60,000 nucleotides of DNA from Acanthaster planci (Eukaryota; Echinodermata; Asteroidea; Valvatida; Acanthasteridae): positions 256,859-316,858 of the forward strand of contig NW_019091399.1 of assembly GCF_001949145.1 (NCBI RefSeq). Reading direction: 5' to 3'. Shown here piece by piece: positions 25,789-39,900 of the stretch; position 1 is the first letter of the stretch; each line of letters opens with the position of its first letter. A program made the position numbers and the translations under genes. The notes below the pieces were generated by a model, which worked only from the letters and a program-made list of their open reading frames with translations, was not told where the DNA came from and ran no database searches.

Positions 25789-28700
25789 CATGTAGAGTTG
25801 TACTCTACTGTCCAAAGTAGACATCTCACTAGATCTCTCAACTTCAGTGGTTATCTTCCTTTGATGTTTTGTGCTCAGCCAATTTGAAATCGATGGAATA
25901 TTACATCAAGCATGAACTGTGCTCTGCTGTTTATTGAAGATAATGGATTTCACCTGTCAGTATTTCTCCAAGCTTGTTGCTGTCGCATTATTCTTTTTAC
26001 CAACTTTCATGGACTGCTATGAAGTGTGCTTTTCCAATTCAAATAACAGATCATCACCATGAACAAAGGTCAGCATTACACTACTTTACATCAGTAATCA
26101 TCAATCAGTGTCAGACTTGACATCTTAATTGTTAACACAGGTGCAAATATATATAATAGCCAAAATGGAGTATTTTACCTTGGCCTTTTTTTTAATACGA
26201 TGTGTGTGTATGTTGGGGGGGGTTGTGGCATAGTTGGGGTGGGGGGATTTGGGGGATTTGATTCAGGCAAAGCCTATGTGAGACAATTGTGTATATACAC
26301 ACTGGGATGTGCGTATACACAACAGACTGTTTTTCTGAATTGATATCAGTGTGATAGGATTGTGTGCTATCATGTAGATGGCTGTTGACCAGTTTTGAAA
26401 TAGAGGATAAATGTTGTGGCACTGATGCGCTCATGCAGGAGAAAGTGCTGATTAAAATGCTGATTAAAAAGCTCTAGAACTGGATGAATCTTTAAGGATC
26501 AGAAGTAAGAGGGATATTTAAAAGCAACGTGAGGCATTAGAAATGGACATAAGATGTTACAGATGTGAAGGATCAGAAATTATGGATGAGATTATGAAAG
26601 GCTGATCAGTGAAACGGTAAGCATGGATTGAAGATTTTTATTGAGAGATTGGAGAACTATTCATTGGGGATTGAAATAGTTCTGATAAGGGATAGAAGAA
26701 TTTTATTAGTCTGAACTTTGGAATTTGTTTTCAAATGTGTGAGCCTCATTTTAGTTCAGTTTGTATGTAATTGGCACAAAGTGCAAAGTGGTCATGACCT
26801 GCACAGTGACAATAATGTGAAATGCTGATCAGACGAAATCAGTGCATTGCCTTCAAATAAGGCTGCAAAATGAATGGGTGCTTTGGACGTAGGTTTTGTA
26901 TATACACTGTACATGTATTCAGTCAAAAAAGGATTTTTATGTGACCTCTCCGATGTCAGTATTTGGTCACCCTCCGGAGTTTGGGAAAGAGCCCAAGTGT
27001 GAGGTATATTGTAGATTGTTTGTGCTCATTAAGTATTAGCTGTGAGAAAAGGTTGTCAGAATTTAAAGTAGATCTAGATAATGCTGTTTAAAACCACATT
27101 CATGTTGCAAAAAATGAAATGGATGTGAGCTCAAACCAAAAAAGATGCCTCAGTGGTCAAAGGATGAACTAAAGGACTTTTGAAAGTAAATCTGAAACCT
27201 TTTAGCATGCACCAGACTGGTAAATGTTGACAAATCAATGTGAAGGACTGTGTGCAGAGAATAAAGCTTGTACTTTATGCCTTGTCTTAGCCATTGCCTC
27301 AAGTATGCGTGTAAAACCATCACCACAGAGCAAGTTTTTCAAGTCCACTCATGAATACCCTTTTATTACGATGTATTTTTTGTTGTTCTGGCTTGCTCAA
27401 ATCACTTTATTAGCTCGTGTGTCACCACATGGTATACAGCTAACTGGACTGCATGAAGTTATTGAATTTGTATGTCTTAACCACTTGCTGCCGGGGAGCT
27501 TGGTTTCTAACTTGTATTCTTTATATGCACAGCTAGGGTGTCCGAAATCAGACAATGGGAACTGGGCCTTGTAACAAAAGACTGTATTCATAACAAAAGA
27601 CCAGGCAGCTGGGCATTACTTACGTTTGTTCATTGTCAATGGTGGAGATAATCCGGCGGTGTTTTGAAACAGTATACTACTGTTTGTGGCATTCAGTGCG
27701 AGCGGATTACCACTGAGGACAAGAGCCCTCCAGCACTGTAGTGATGAGCCACACAGTACCGCCGCATGCTAATTTGGTCCCTATTGAAACTGTGCCAGTT
27801 TCGGGAACAAAAGAAAATTACGTAACAGCACACAATCTGGGCTCTTTTTACAAGGCGGCAGGCCTGGCTGAAGTACTCAGTACGTCAATACATGTTGTCT
27901 ATCGGATTAGAGTAGAAACCCAGACAGTCCTTTGTGTGGGTGTAAGTGTCCAGTAAATGAAGGTATGAATTTTTAAAGAATTTTGAAAGCAGAAAAAATG
28001 ATAATTATCCCGTTCCAGCATCACCAACATTGATAACTGCCCCCAGCCCGAAGTGGTTAATGAAATTGGTCATCTAAATTTTAGGAAACAAACCCAAAAT
28101 GTGCTTCATTGAGCAGTGTTTATTATGTGATGTTCCCAAGCAGAAATATTAAGGAAAGGACTGAATGATGTGAGAGAAAAGCTGTGAGTTGGAATCTTCC
28201 AAGGATTTGTGCAGCAGGATATTTGGAATCTCAGACAATGTTTTAAAAATCATGTGAACAGTTCTGACAAGGACATTCTGTGGTGTAGTATGAAATTTTA
28301 ACTACAGTTTAATTTAAAGTCTGTGTATGAACTTGTCAATACATATTAGTGTTTGCACAGCTTGCCTAGCGACAGAGAAGTTTGTAGTCCTGCTTTCATG
28401 CCGGTATGTTGAAAGGTAAAGGCTGTGATGTCAGTGTTGATGACCAATAAAATCAGTGTGATGTCATGTGATCATTTAAAGTATGTTATGAGCCTGTGTT
28501 ATTAGAGTGTGATAGTTTACACCTTGTACTGTCTGGATTTGAGGTGATAGATTATCATGAGTGTAACAGAATAGACCAGTTGGGATTTGAGGTTGTGCAT
28601 GAGGAAACACTTCTGTCTGCTGTGGAATCTTGTGACTAGGAACTGTTTCACAAGCTGTGGCTTTCTGAGGGCAGCGATTGAGTTACAGTTTGACGTTTTG

Positions 28701-29114
28701 GAGATTGTGCCCATGCCGTCATCAGGTCATTGAGCTCTGCTGATTGCAAATGTACATGTTATTTTTAACATACTTTATTTTTACACTTTGGACAACCCGT
28801 TCTGTTTTTCAGATGGCAAATAGCAGGTAAGTTCATTCACTTTTTAAGATTTTTAGTTAGTGTCAAAATTGTGTGGTTGGTCTTTTAGGGTTCATTCAAG
28901 CAAAGATTGTTTTTTAAATTTTCAATATCCTCAAAAATTGGTCACATTTAACCCAAGAAATCACAAAAAACTTGTTTACTTAAAAATGCTTAATGAGATG
29001 AGAAATATGAATCTGAAACAAATATTTATCCTAGCTGTGCTTAGGATTGACTCTAAATTTAGGTGTACTCTCGTTAGTGCTTCAGGATTGGAAGGGCTCA
29101 AATGGAAGAATAAA
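25789..29114 (+). other. TARDBP 3' UTR and flank
   Basis: No coding frame with family features is seen. AATAAA motifs at 27260-27265, 28446-28451 and 29109-29114 mark possible ends of a long 3' UTR. Vertebrate and fly TDP-43 mRNAs also have 3' UTRs used for autoregulation through TDP-43 binding. TG-rich stretches are frequent throughout. The extent of the transcript is inferred. Confidence 0.45.
26201..26255 (+). promoter_or_regulatory. TG repeat plus G-rich tract in the TARDBP 3' flank
   Basis: A short TG repeat (26201-26209) is followed by runs of 8, 4, 6 and 5 G between 26215 and 26255, separated by 13, 1 and 4 nt. UG repeats are the classical TDP-43 RNA target, and the G runs could form an RNA quadruplex, also reported as a TDP-43 ligand. 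The position about 0.4 kb after the stop suits an autoregulatory binding region. Confidence 0.45.
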
Positions 29115-31843
29115 ATCTTTTTAAACTGAGATGTTTTGGTTTCCTTTTTTGTAACTGATTGTAGTTGTGCTTAGATTGAGTTTCCTAGGTTGAAAAAAAA
29201 ATTAGAATAGTAGACTTTGAGGGAAGTTATGACCCGTTAAAGCAAACAACTGGATATACCAGCCATTCGAACCTTGTTCTCTTCAACTTAATTTCAACTC
29301 TCCTCCATGACACCTGCTGCATAATACACTAGTCTGTGCATAAAAAAGGTCAAAAAAGAGGCTCATAACAATGGAACTGCGTTAACACTACATGTCCAGA
29401 ACCCAGTTGAATGCAACGGATTTGTAGAATTACTGAAACACGCACTATACCAGGAAGTGTGTTGAACCAGTGGAGAGTGTTACCTGTTGAAAAAACTTAA
29501 TTTATTCACACAAAGAAGTCATTCATTTTCATTACCCTACTTGACTCTTTATTTCTCTGCATTTACCAATATCATTACTTAAAATAAATGGATATAGCTA
29601 GCAGTACACAGATTATGCTCGACTTTACAGGCATTGGAAGTGGAGCATAGAATACTTGTAATTCTCCAACAATCCAAGTTGTCCCTAAATAAATGAATAA
29701 GTTGAGTCAGCTGTATTAATGATAGAAAAGTTAAATATGACCCATGGAGGAAGGAATGGACCAGAATTTGTCCGAAATAAAATTGTTTAACATTAATAGC
29801 CTCACCCTATATATAATATCCAGAAAGTATTTTTTACATTTGTCCACAGCTTTTGTCATACACATTTTCCTAATCAACTTCCAATGCCTGTAATTTTTAA
29901 TACACTGAAAATAAAAGTTAAGAAGTACAGTATGTAGTATGTGAGCCACGACACTGAGAGGGATACTTTCACAGTTGTGACAAGCCTGCTCTTGAGTGAA
30001 TTGTATCAATACCAAGTTATTAGTTCCCTAATTTCAATATAGGTAGAGGTTTCATAATGATTGCAGTTGATGATTGCTGACACCTTGTACCCTCTCCAAC
30101 TACTATCAGGACATCAGCTACTCTAACTTTCAAAAACAGCATTTTTAATACATTCAAATATACTCTAAAAATAACTTCTCATTTACCTTTAAGCCCCCTT
30201 ACCACTTTGATTATATATTTTCATGTATAAATAATGGTTAAAACTGTTACAGGTTCACAAATGTTATTCTGATTAATTGGATCAGATTGTACAAAATGGG
30301 TGTTGATAGTCGTTTGGATTCTTGGTATGAATGAAGGGAGTTGGAACTACCTGCTCAGTTTGACATTTTATCCTCCCTTTGTCTCAATCACCTATATCCT
30401 TTCATCAAATCTTGTTCAACTGTTTCGTACTCAAAACTAGAACCTCTTACTCATTTTATAGGATTTAGTCCCCATCTAAATGTATCGTCCATTACTATAT
30501 GATAAATACACCAAAATGTTCAGTTAAAAATCTTTCAGTTATTTTTGTATGTAATAAAATAAGATATTTAAAAAATCAACAAAAGATTTACAAAGGAAGT
30601 AATCCAGTTGCATTATCACTAACACAGGAGGCAGCTGCACACGGATCCTTGAATTTGATTTGACACTACCTCCAATCAATGAGCAGAGTGTTTTGTTAAA
30701 AATTAAACAAAGGCATTTCATTGAGTACAGCAAATCTGCAATTTTAGATTATAAACAGAGTAAAAATTTAAACTTGAATGTTGTCAAAAAGAACAAAACC
30801 GGATAAAGCACCTTTGTTACTCTTTGCATAGAGGAATCAAAAATTAAAATTATAAAACTATTAGCAAGATGTAAGTCTTAAATATACGTAAATATCTCAA
30901 AAGATTTTTTCCCAATTACCTAGACCTCAAACTGTTCACATTTCTGTATATAACAATAATTGTGAAGTACATGTACTTCTGAAACTTTCGCATTTAAGAC
31001 AACCATTTTAAAGGCATTATGTAAATATTGAATCACATGCAGGTAATAACATTACTAACTGGCACCACATTTAAAACAAAACAAAGTTGCAGAATAAAAG
31101 TACGAGTGGTTTTTATGTCTGTAACATTCATGTTTTATAAAAATATTTTGCATATTTACATTAACATCAAGGTCACATTTCCGCACCTTGTTCCTCATGC
31201 TAATAGTTCTCACAAGTGGTGTTTTTCAATCCTGAAAATAAGTTCCTCGCAGATAACTAAATACTGTTTAAGAAATATATGTATCAGTTTGGTAATGCTT
31301 GCATAGATATTTACAAACACTTTTACTTTATTGAAAAGACAAACTATTTTCATCCTATAAAACAACTCATTTCAACGTTTAAATATGCCCTACACCAAAC
31401 TTCTAATACAAAATATTCCTAAATCTCACCTGTAAAAGTAAACTCTCTGCAGTTGCTTATAAAAATACATTTTTAGGATAAAAAATGCACTATACACATG
31501 TAAGTTGTCATTACCCTTAAGACATGAAAACTGAATGCAGTAGCTCGAGTAGTTCGGATGTTAACAAACTTAAATTTATTCTAAATGTTACATTTAAACT
31601 TTTTCTTTGACAGCCAAACTTTGGCAGTCCTTTGCAAAATGCAAACTCAAAACTAAGGTCAAATAATGTTCTGCTAAAATTCGCACAATTTTCTAATCAT
31701 GCCTTGTCTGTGTCTTAGGATCTCCATGTTGCAGCAAGATGTAGTAGCAAGAACTCATAAAGAATTATTTACTCAAGAAGCAATGTCTTTAGAAGTCACT
31801 CTTAAGGTAGCAAAACCTGAATTCAAGTTTCAAACCGCCATTT
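29115..31843. other. Intergenic region between convergent TARDBP and the giant gene
   Basis: AT-rich sequence with many short low-complexity runs and no supported exon on either strand. It separates two convergently transcribed genes. I see no complete mobile element. Confidence 0.5.
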
Positions 31844-31849
31844 TTTATT
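31844..31849 (-). terminator. Candidate poly(A) signal of the giant gene
   Basis: AATAAA on the minus strand, 77 nt after the stop codon at 31926. A second minus-strand AATAAA lies at 31580-31575 and would give a longer 3' UTR. Confidence 0.45.
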
Positions 31850-31925
31850 TAAACAATCAACAGTTAACCATATTGCTTCATAGGAGCATGCAAGAAACAC
31901 CTGAAAAACAGTTCTTATTGTCCAT

Positions 31926-33985
31926 TTAAAAGTGTCCAAACTCAAAGAGTTCTTGTCCTGCAGATAAGTCTGGGTCTGACTTTGATAGTCTGCTGTACTG
32001 AGACAGATGCGTGTGGCTGATTTCCTGCTTCTCCACCAGCTTGGCATACCTGATCTCTGCAGATAGTGCTGGCATGGCTCCTGCATCTACCATCAGGTGT
32101 TCAGGGGAGGGATGTATTCTGCTGCTTTGCTGCTTGGTGTAAGGGTAAGCAGTGGAATAAGAGGGTGGTGTTGTGAAAGGCTCACTACTGGTTGTTGACC
32201 TGCGGAGATCAGGCTCAGATTGGGAAAGCCGATTGTTGTATCTGTCTCTTTGCCAGTTGCTGTCATCTGTGCTCATTCTGTAACCGGTGAGACGAGGTCT
32301 ATCAGGGAGCACAACTTCAGACATGCTCAACTCTTCTCTGACCCGTTGACGGTCGATTTTGATGACGGAGCGTCTTTTACGGGGAGGTTCACCAGGCATC
32401 CAGGAAGCATCCCTTTGAGGTCTGGTTTGCTTGGAAGGCGCAAAGAATGGTAGATCAAATGAGTAGACGTCACAGTCCCCATACACTGTGACATCATCAT
32501 CAGAGCTAACATCGGAGTTTGTAGAGGATGTGGCAAAGTCTGTGGGGCCCCCTTGCCAGAAGTTTGGATTCTCATGCAGGAATGGATCAGTGAAGTCCAT
32601 CACAGCATTGAAAGATTCAGTGTCTGTATCTGAATCAGTTGTGTCTACTTCAGACTCGGGGTCCTTGAATGTCAATGGCAGCTCGCTCTGTGCTGACCAT
32701 TTGGGTGGTTGGCTCAGTTCACGATGTTTCTCAATCATCTCTGACAATCTGCTGATGGGCAGCACAGATTCATCATCACTTGGGATCCCATCGGAGAGTA
32801 AGTCAGAGAGACGAGTAACCATGCCTCGTGGTATCGGCAGCAGCTCCATCGAATGGCCATGCTCAGAGGTCAAGAAAACTGGCGACATCCTACCGGGTGT
32901 GTGTGACGGAGACTGTGATGGAGACAGTGAATGGACGATGCGTGCACCAGGTCTTGGTGAGCCCTTCTTGTCATATGGAACATTCAGTCGATAGGCGGAG
33001 GTCTCTCTCTTAAACCATTCACTTTCTTCGATTGGTGCAGGGAATGTATCATTAGAATCATCCAGTATCACATCAGGGATACTTTCTGTTGGTGTGTGCT
33101 CAAGATTCATGAAATGCTGACGACCTCTAAGGGGGCTCTGCATAGTATAGTTTGAAGTTGACCGACTGGTGTATTCATATCTAGAGGACGTTTGAGTATA
33201 TTCTGGGGTGCTGAATGGTGAACTGTCAGGCAGGTCTGGTGTCTTAGTTTCATCATCCCGGTTAACAAAATAGCCCACCAAAGTAGCCTGATCATCTGTC
33301 AATATCACTTTAGATAGCCGGAGATCCCTTCGAATCTTCTCAAGTTCTGACAGTTCTGGTAAACTGTCAGATTCAGTGTCTGAAAAGATGGGGGATGTGC
33401 CATCTGTAGAAGATTCTGTAGGCATTACTTGTTCCATAATGCTCATGCGAGACAAGTGTAATGTTGAAGGCACTACAGAGTGAGTTGTAGGTGTTGATGT
33501 TCTGAATGCACTGGTGTAGGTTGTACCAGCTGCAGTTGTTTGAAGCAGAATCATCTCACATCGTGGTGGCATGGATTGTAAGACTTCTCTGGTGAAGTGA
33601 CTACTTGATTCATACTTGGAGTCAAAAGAGCCCATGTATGATGAGGTCTGTGATGTAATTGGTTGGAAAGGATACAGATCAGTTGACTTGAGGGGGACAT
33701 AGTCCAGCCTTGCAATTTGCGGTTCCAGAGGACTCTTGGCGTGATCAGTGGAGCTTGGTCGATTGCTGTAGCTGTATGTAAATTTGAGACTTGAAATGTC
33801 AGATGTTGTAGGAGAGGTGAGCTGTGGTGGTATATATTCTACCGGTTGAACCTTTTCTCCTGTTACAATTTCTTTAATGTATGTACTTTCTATAGGTGCC
33901 TCTTGTGATCGGACAGGGTAAGGTGGCACATGAACTGGACCTTGGCTTTGAGGACTTATTATTTCAAATGTTAGGAAAGACAGTG
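31926..33985 (-). other. Ser-rich C-terminal region of the giant protein with duplicated motifs
   Basis: About 685 residues, low in TQT-type motifs. Two related segments are visible: IRRDLRLSKVIL...LVGY (about 33345-33260) and VREELSMSEVVL...LTGY (about 32345-32275). A second pair is RLSQSEPDL (about 32240-32210) and RLSKSDPDL (about 31995-31965), which resemble basophilic-kinase or 14-3-3 type sites. These ordered, spaced duplications suggest binding motifs in a disordered tail. Confidence 0.7.
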
Positions 33986-36900
33986 GCGAGTTGGCCTGCT
34001 CTCTGACTACAGGTCGAGCCTGAATTCTTCTGTCTGTGACATCCATGCTTCCCTCATGTTGTACTGAACTGTCTTCTTGTTTGACAGGGATCTTCTCAAC
34101 GAATTCATGTTGATCAAGGAGCTCTACCTGTGCTGAATAATCACCTGTCTCGTGAGGTTGAGTGGAAGTGCTCTTATCAAAGGTGACAGGCTTGACTTGA
34201 AGTGTAGTGTCTCTGTAAAACACAGGTTCAGACTGACAAACAGCATCCATTTGATTAGTGATAGTTTGTGTATTTTCAGATCTTTGGAGGGGATTCTCTG
34301 TCTGGACATATGTCTGGTGGATCTGTGGGACTTCCATCAATGTTCCTTGTTCTGCAGTTTCTGGTTGCACTTGGCATGGAGCTCCCACTGTCTGAGGATT
34401 GTGGGAAAACTGCACAGACACATCTGATTGGCTTGGTTTGGCCTCAAACTGATCACCCTTATCTGTCTTCTGCACCACCACTTGAACTCCAGACTCACGA
34501 TTTGGTTTTGCAGTTGGTGTGGTACCACGATGAATCATGCTGGGTTTAGCTTGTACAGGGACATCTGAGGTGCATATCTTATCAGATGTAGTTCCTCTCT
34601 CCACTGAGTATACCTGGGTTTGTGTCATTCCATCCAAGGGCCTTGGTGTGTCATACTGTGAAGATTTGTCTGTGGTAGCTGTGCTTGCTTGTGTGGGAGC
34701 ATCACGCAGATATTTCACGGCTGGAGAGGTTCCACGGTCTAGCATGAGGGGTTTCATTGGTTCTGGCTTATACTCAGAGGGCTGGTACATCACTGGTGCC
34801 TCAGCTCTCACCTCATAGATTGTTTCCTTTACATACTCTTGTTCAATCTCTCTGCGAATAATCGGCTCCAAATCACGTCTTACTTTGGGCTCAATTTCTC
34901 TTCGGATCTTGAACTCAAGGTCATCTCTTGTGCGCTCTTCAAATTCATGTCTGATTCTTGACTCAAATTCAACCTTGAGTTCCTCTTTTATCTCCATCAT
35001 TATCTCCTCTTTGTACTCCTCTATGAACTCCTCCCGTATCTCTTCACGAAGTGTGATCTCCAGCTCTGTTCTCAGTTCATCATGCACTTGTGTCTCAATT
35101 TGTGAATTAAAGTTGTGTTGGACTTCATTGAGAAGTTCCTCTCGTAACTCTTCCCGTATTTCATGCATTACCTCAATTCTTATTTCGTCACGGATTTCTT
35201 GACGTAGGTAAGAGCTATCCAATTGATTGAAAGGTTCCAGTTGTGTAGGAGATGCTGAAACCTGCTGGATCACAGCTGGTTGGATTGGAGATTCAGTAAT
35301 TGGCATTTTATCCTTTTGAATCTCCTCAAATGCTATGTGTATGGGTGAGCTGGCCCGATCAAGGCAAGCAGGTTTGAAATCCACAGACTGAGTAGAGGAG
35401 TCAAGGTGTTGAGCGCGATACTGTACCATGAAGTCAACTGTTCTGACACTTTGCTCATATTGTGTAGTCTCATGGCGCTGAGTTGGAATGACATAAATTG
35501 ATACGTCCTTGTTCTCCGGCTTTGTTGATGTACCCTTTTCACGAGACTCTGGACTCATCTGGACAATCGCATCAGTAGAGCTTACCCTTTCATACTGAGT
35601 TGGGATATGATGTCGGTCAACCTGTGCTTGAACAGCCACCTGGTTCTTTCTTATCGTCAGTGGTGAAGTGTTTTTGGCCACTGAAGCTGGCTTTGCCTGA
35701 GTTTGCATATCTGAAGTTGGTGTTGACTGTTTCGGAGTTGATGTTCCTTGCTCCAGTGTTTCAGGTTTAGCTTGAGTGGAAATAGGTGTGCTGTCCACCC
35801 TCCAAGTCATGCCAGCATCCATCATCAAAGGTTCAACTTGAGCAGAGATATTTTGGCCAAGTGTATAATGCTGCGTCGCTGCATCACTAGTCAGTACCTC
35901 ATTGGTGGCAAAGTCTGCTTGTGATGAGACATCCTTGTTTGACACATGGTCAGTGTAGCATGATTCACTAGCAGTGATTGGGCCGGCTTGGACATTGGTA
36001 TCAGCATGGCCAATCTGTGCATCAAACTGGCTCTCTGCTTCCTTCATAGGAGGAAACAGGGGTGATGTGCTTCTCTCCTTGGTTCGGATATCACCAGTCT
36101 GAACAGCAGAATCAATGTAATACTTGGGAGCTGACATTGCTTGGTTGGTCTCGTCCTTCGTGATAGGTTCTTCCATCTCGAAGGTTCTTTGATCTGACGT
36201 AAACAGCTTATCAATGATATCTATGCTTTCAGTCATTTCAGCATCATACAGGCGGCTGGAAAAATCTTCAGAATAATCCCACACTGGCGAGGAGCTTTCC
36301 TGACGGGGCTGAAATTGGGATGATGTCTTAATTCTTTCAATGGGATGCTCAACAAAGACAGGAACTTGTTCATCATGGGCAAGGTACTCACAAAGTCTGT
36401 CTGAATAATCATGCATGAAGTCACTTTCGACATTTGGTTTGAAGGGTTGATGTGGTACGTATTTGACGAGATCTCCAATGGAGCTGTCTAGTTCCCCTGG
36501 TACAGCATCTGTCTGAGATGATGCATTGCCGACCTCTTTCCTTTTGAAAATGGGAGAGTTTGCTTGCTCTCTGATGACAGGTTTGACTTGGACTGAGTTG
36601 TCTGCAACAAACAGTTTTTCATATTGAGAGGTGTTATGCACTAGTGTTGCATAATCACACTGTGAGCCCTCATTCTTTTTGGGAAGGAACGTTTGGGTTT
36701 CAAATGCTCGAACGTTGGGTCTTGTTGTTGTAGATTGATCATGGGATTCGGGCTTAATAGCAGCATGAGTCAGCTCGGATTTGGTGTTTGGTTTAGACTG
36801 TATACCAACATCCGATTTCAATAAGATGGTCTGTGTTGAAGACTGGGATGTATCATACTGAGCTGATGTTCCTTTGTCATTTGTTTGTGGGACAACTCTT

Positions 36901-39900
36901 GGAGAGGATGGCCTTTTGTCTGTCGGTGCTATGTACTGTACTGATACCTCGGTTCTCTGTAATGGAACTGTTGATGTTCCTTCATCTACAGTCAGAGGAT
37001 GGATTTGTGTGAAGGCGTCTACTGGCTTGAACACCATATCATGCTGCACTGCTGTTTCATGGGTTATGACTGAGGGGTTTCCTATGTCCACCTGAATTTC
37101 AACCTGAGAATGCTTAGTGATTTCTGTTGTTGTGGCTTGATCGATGGTCAGAGGCTGTGACTGGTTTGCAGAGTCGATTCCAGTTGACACGGTCTCAGTT
37201 GTTGAGTCCTCGGTAACTGGGTTGTACTGCATCTGAGCATCTTGGTACTGCACTGTTGGCAGTGGAGCCACATGCTGTTCTTCAGTGAAAACTTGGGCAC
37301 TGATGAAATCTTCCTTAACTGACTCCATTCGGAACGATTCCTCACTAAAGTAGGACATAACAGCCTGGACTTCAGCTGTTGAGGTTTCTTGGGATGTAGT
37401 CTGAAATCCCATGTCACAGGTATCTGCTTGTGTCTGGGAAGAGCCATCATTGTAGACAGGACCAACTGGAGAGGATGCCCTCTCTGCGACGTCAATACTG
37501 GTCTGCACAGTCTGACTGTCGTACGAAGGTTGATGTTGGATGGACCTGTCTGTTGTCATGGTTTCAGGGAATGGAATAGGAGCGTGCTGTATCTTAGTGA
37601 CCACGGAATGAACAAATTCATCAATTTCTGGGGGTAAATCGGCTTGGTTTCCCTTGTCTTTTGTGTCAAATTCAGTCCACACCCCTGCTTCAGTTGAAAT
37701 TGGCTTAACCTGTGCTATTTTGTCTTGTGTGTCCTTTTCCTCTGCATGTTGAGTGGAGACATCAATTGTTGATGGTTTTGTACCATCTAAGTTGACTTGA
37801 ATTGGCTGATCAATTTGTCTTGATTGTGTTGTTTCCGATATGTCATCCACCATCACTGGCTTGATTTGCAGACCCTTGTCTGCCAAGTCTGGTAGATCAT
37901 CATGTTGGACGCATGCATCGTAGCATTTCATCTCCGCTTGAGTGGTGATGTTTCTTGAGTGCTTGGGTATAGTTAGGGTAGCTCTTGCTTGTGTCTGTGG
38001 TTTGATGGCAACTTGAACCATAGCTTGCTTCATATTCATAGGTTCAGTGTTACTGTGAGAGCTTACTGTCCTAGCCTTGCTTGTCCAAGTAGTCTGATCA
38101 ATCTTTAGAGGCCTGAACTGCATTCCTACATCCATCATCTGTGGTTTTTCTTCACGGATGACAACCGTTTGAATACCAGTTGTCATTACGCTCACTTCCT
38201 CTACTGTCTTAGCTTGTACTCCAGCATCTTTTTTCTCTGTTGTTGCTTGTGAGCTTTCCTGTCGGACATCAATGGAGGTGTATGTACTGTGTTCTTTTTG
38301 ATGGGTGAAAGTCTGGTTAATAGCATTTTGTACATAAATCTCATGCTGTGCAGCAGTGTCTTCTGTCTTGAGTTCTGTCTGGGTCCATGCTGGAAGTGGT
38401 TCTAGTGGCATCATAGTCAGCATTCCGTGATCACTCACTGTTGGACGAGCTTGTGTGCCTGTATCAAGTAGCATCGGTCCAAGTTCCAAATAGGATGGCC
38501 CTTCAAATTGTGGGTCAGTGGCGGACATGCCATGATCAGTCGTCCTCGGTTCTACTTGTGTGCCAGTATCCATCAAAATTGGCCCCAAGTCAAGGAAAGG
38601 TGTTTGCTGCACAGGAACCTGACTAACCCTGATGATTTCTTCCATTGGTTCCTCTGCAAAGTCTGTTTGCACCTCAGTGCTAGTCAAGATTGCCTCCTCG
38701 GTAGCTGTTGAGCAGTCATCGTGACCTGGCTGCACCTGGACTGGTACGTTGTTTACCTGTGGTTTGACTTGAGTAGGTGTGTCAACAAAATGCTTGTTGG
38801 TCAACTTTTCTTCCTCAGGGTATGCAGTTGATTCCAGATGACTGATAAAGTGTTTCTTTTGTGGCATCATCGAATATTCACTTCGCACTGTCGGGGTCAC
38901 TTCTCCCTTCACCACTCTTGTAGAATAGATGTTAAACTGTGTGGCTTCGCTGTCATGCTGCATTGACCTGTCATCAGTCTTCACATCAGCCTGGATGGAG
39001 GCATCAAGTAGCTTTGGTTTGTATTCAGGCAGAGTGAGTGGGGCGTGCACTGGTTGCAGATGGATCGGAGAGATGTGTTCATCCACAACACGAACAGGAA
39101 TGCCATCTGTTTGCACAGACATGCTCATGGACTTCATTGGTTCGGTGACAGTTCCCTCATTCCAAGTGTTCTTTCTCAGTGTTTGGGTTGTTCCAACTTT
39201 CAATCTTTTTACAGGTGCATCAGTGCCACTCTGCATGATGTCTGGACCCTCAGTTTGAGCACCAACACTGATAACATCATCAATTGTCTGTGCAAAGGCT
39301 TCTACAGCTTCAGGAGATGGAGTGATAAATTGGATTTCCTCAACTTCATCAGTTTGTGTTTCTCCATGCTGTAGTTCAGTCTCCTCAGTCTGGGAGTATC
39401 CCATAAGAACCACTGCAACATGCTGCATTGACCTGTCAACGATCTCAGGCTTGGTTTCCAAGAAAGTCTGAAGACAAACATCTTGTGAGATCGTCTGATC
39501 GGTGGCTGTACTCATGTTGACAGTGACTGTACTTTCTGTCTGAGTTTTCTTCGGTGCTGCATTTGACTCATACTGAGTATCTCTCGTCCGGCGGACTGGA
39601 GTAACAGTCTGTGACTCGGCCACAGCATAACTGATTCCTGGTGAAGAGGGTCTGTCTGTTGTGAAGACTCTAGTTGTCTGTGAGTCTTCATGTATTACTT
39701 CCGCACTTGCTTGTACACCAGTATCTGTGACTTCTGCTTCAGGAGCTGAGAATACCATTTGTGAATCAACTGGTTGGAGATTGGCAACATGAATAATCTC
39801 TGGCTCAATCACTGGCATTTCATCAGTTTGTGTTGTTGAAGTCTTAACCTGGCTTTCTAACGCACGTGTCCCTTGTTCCTTAGTCAGTTTAACAGGTGTT

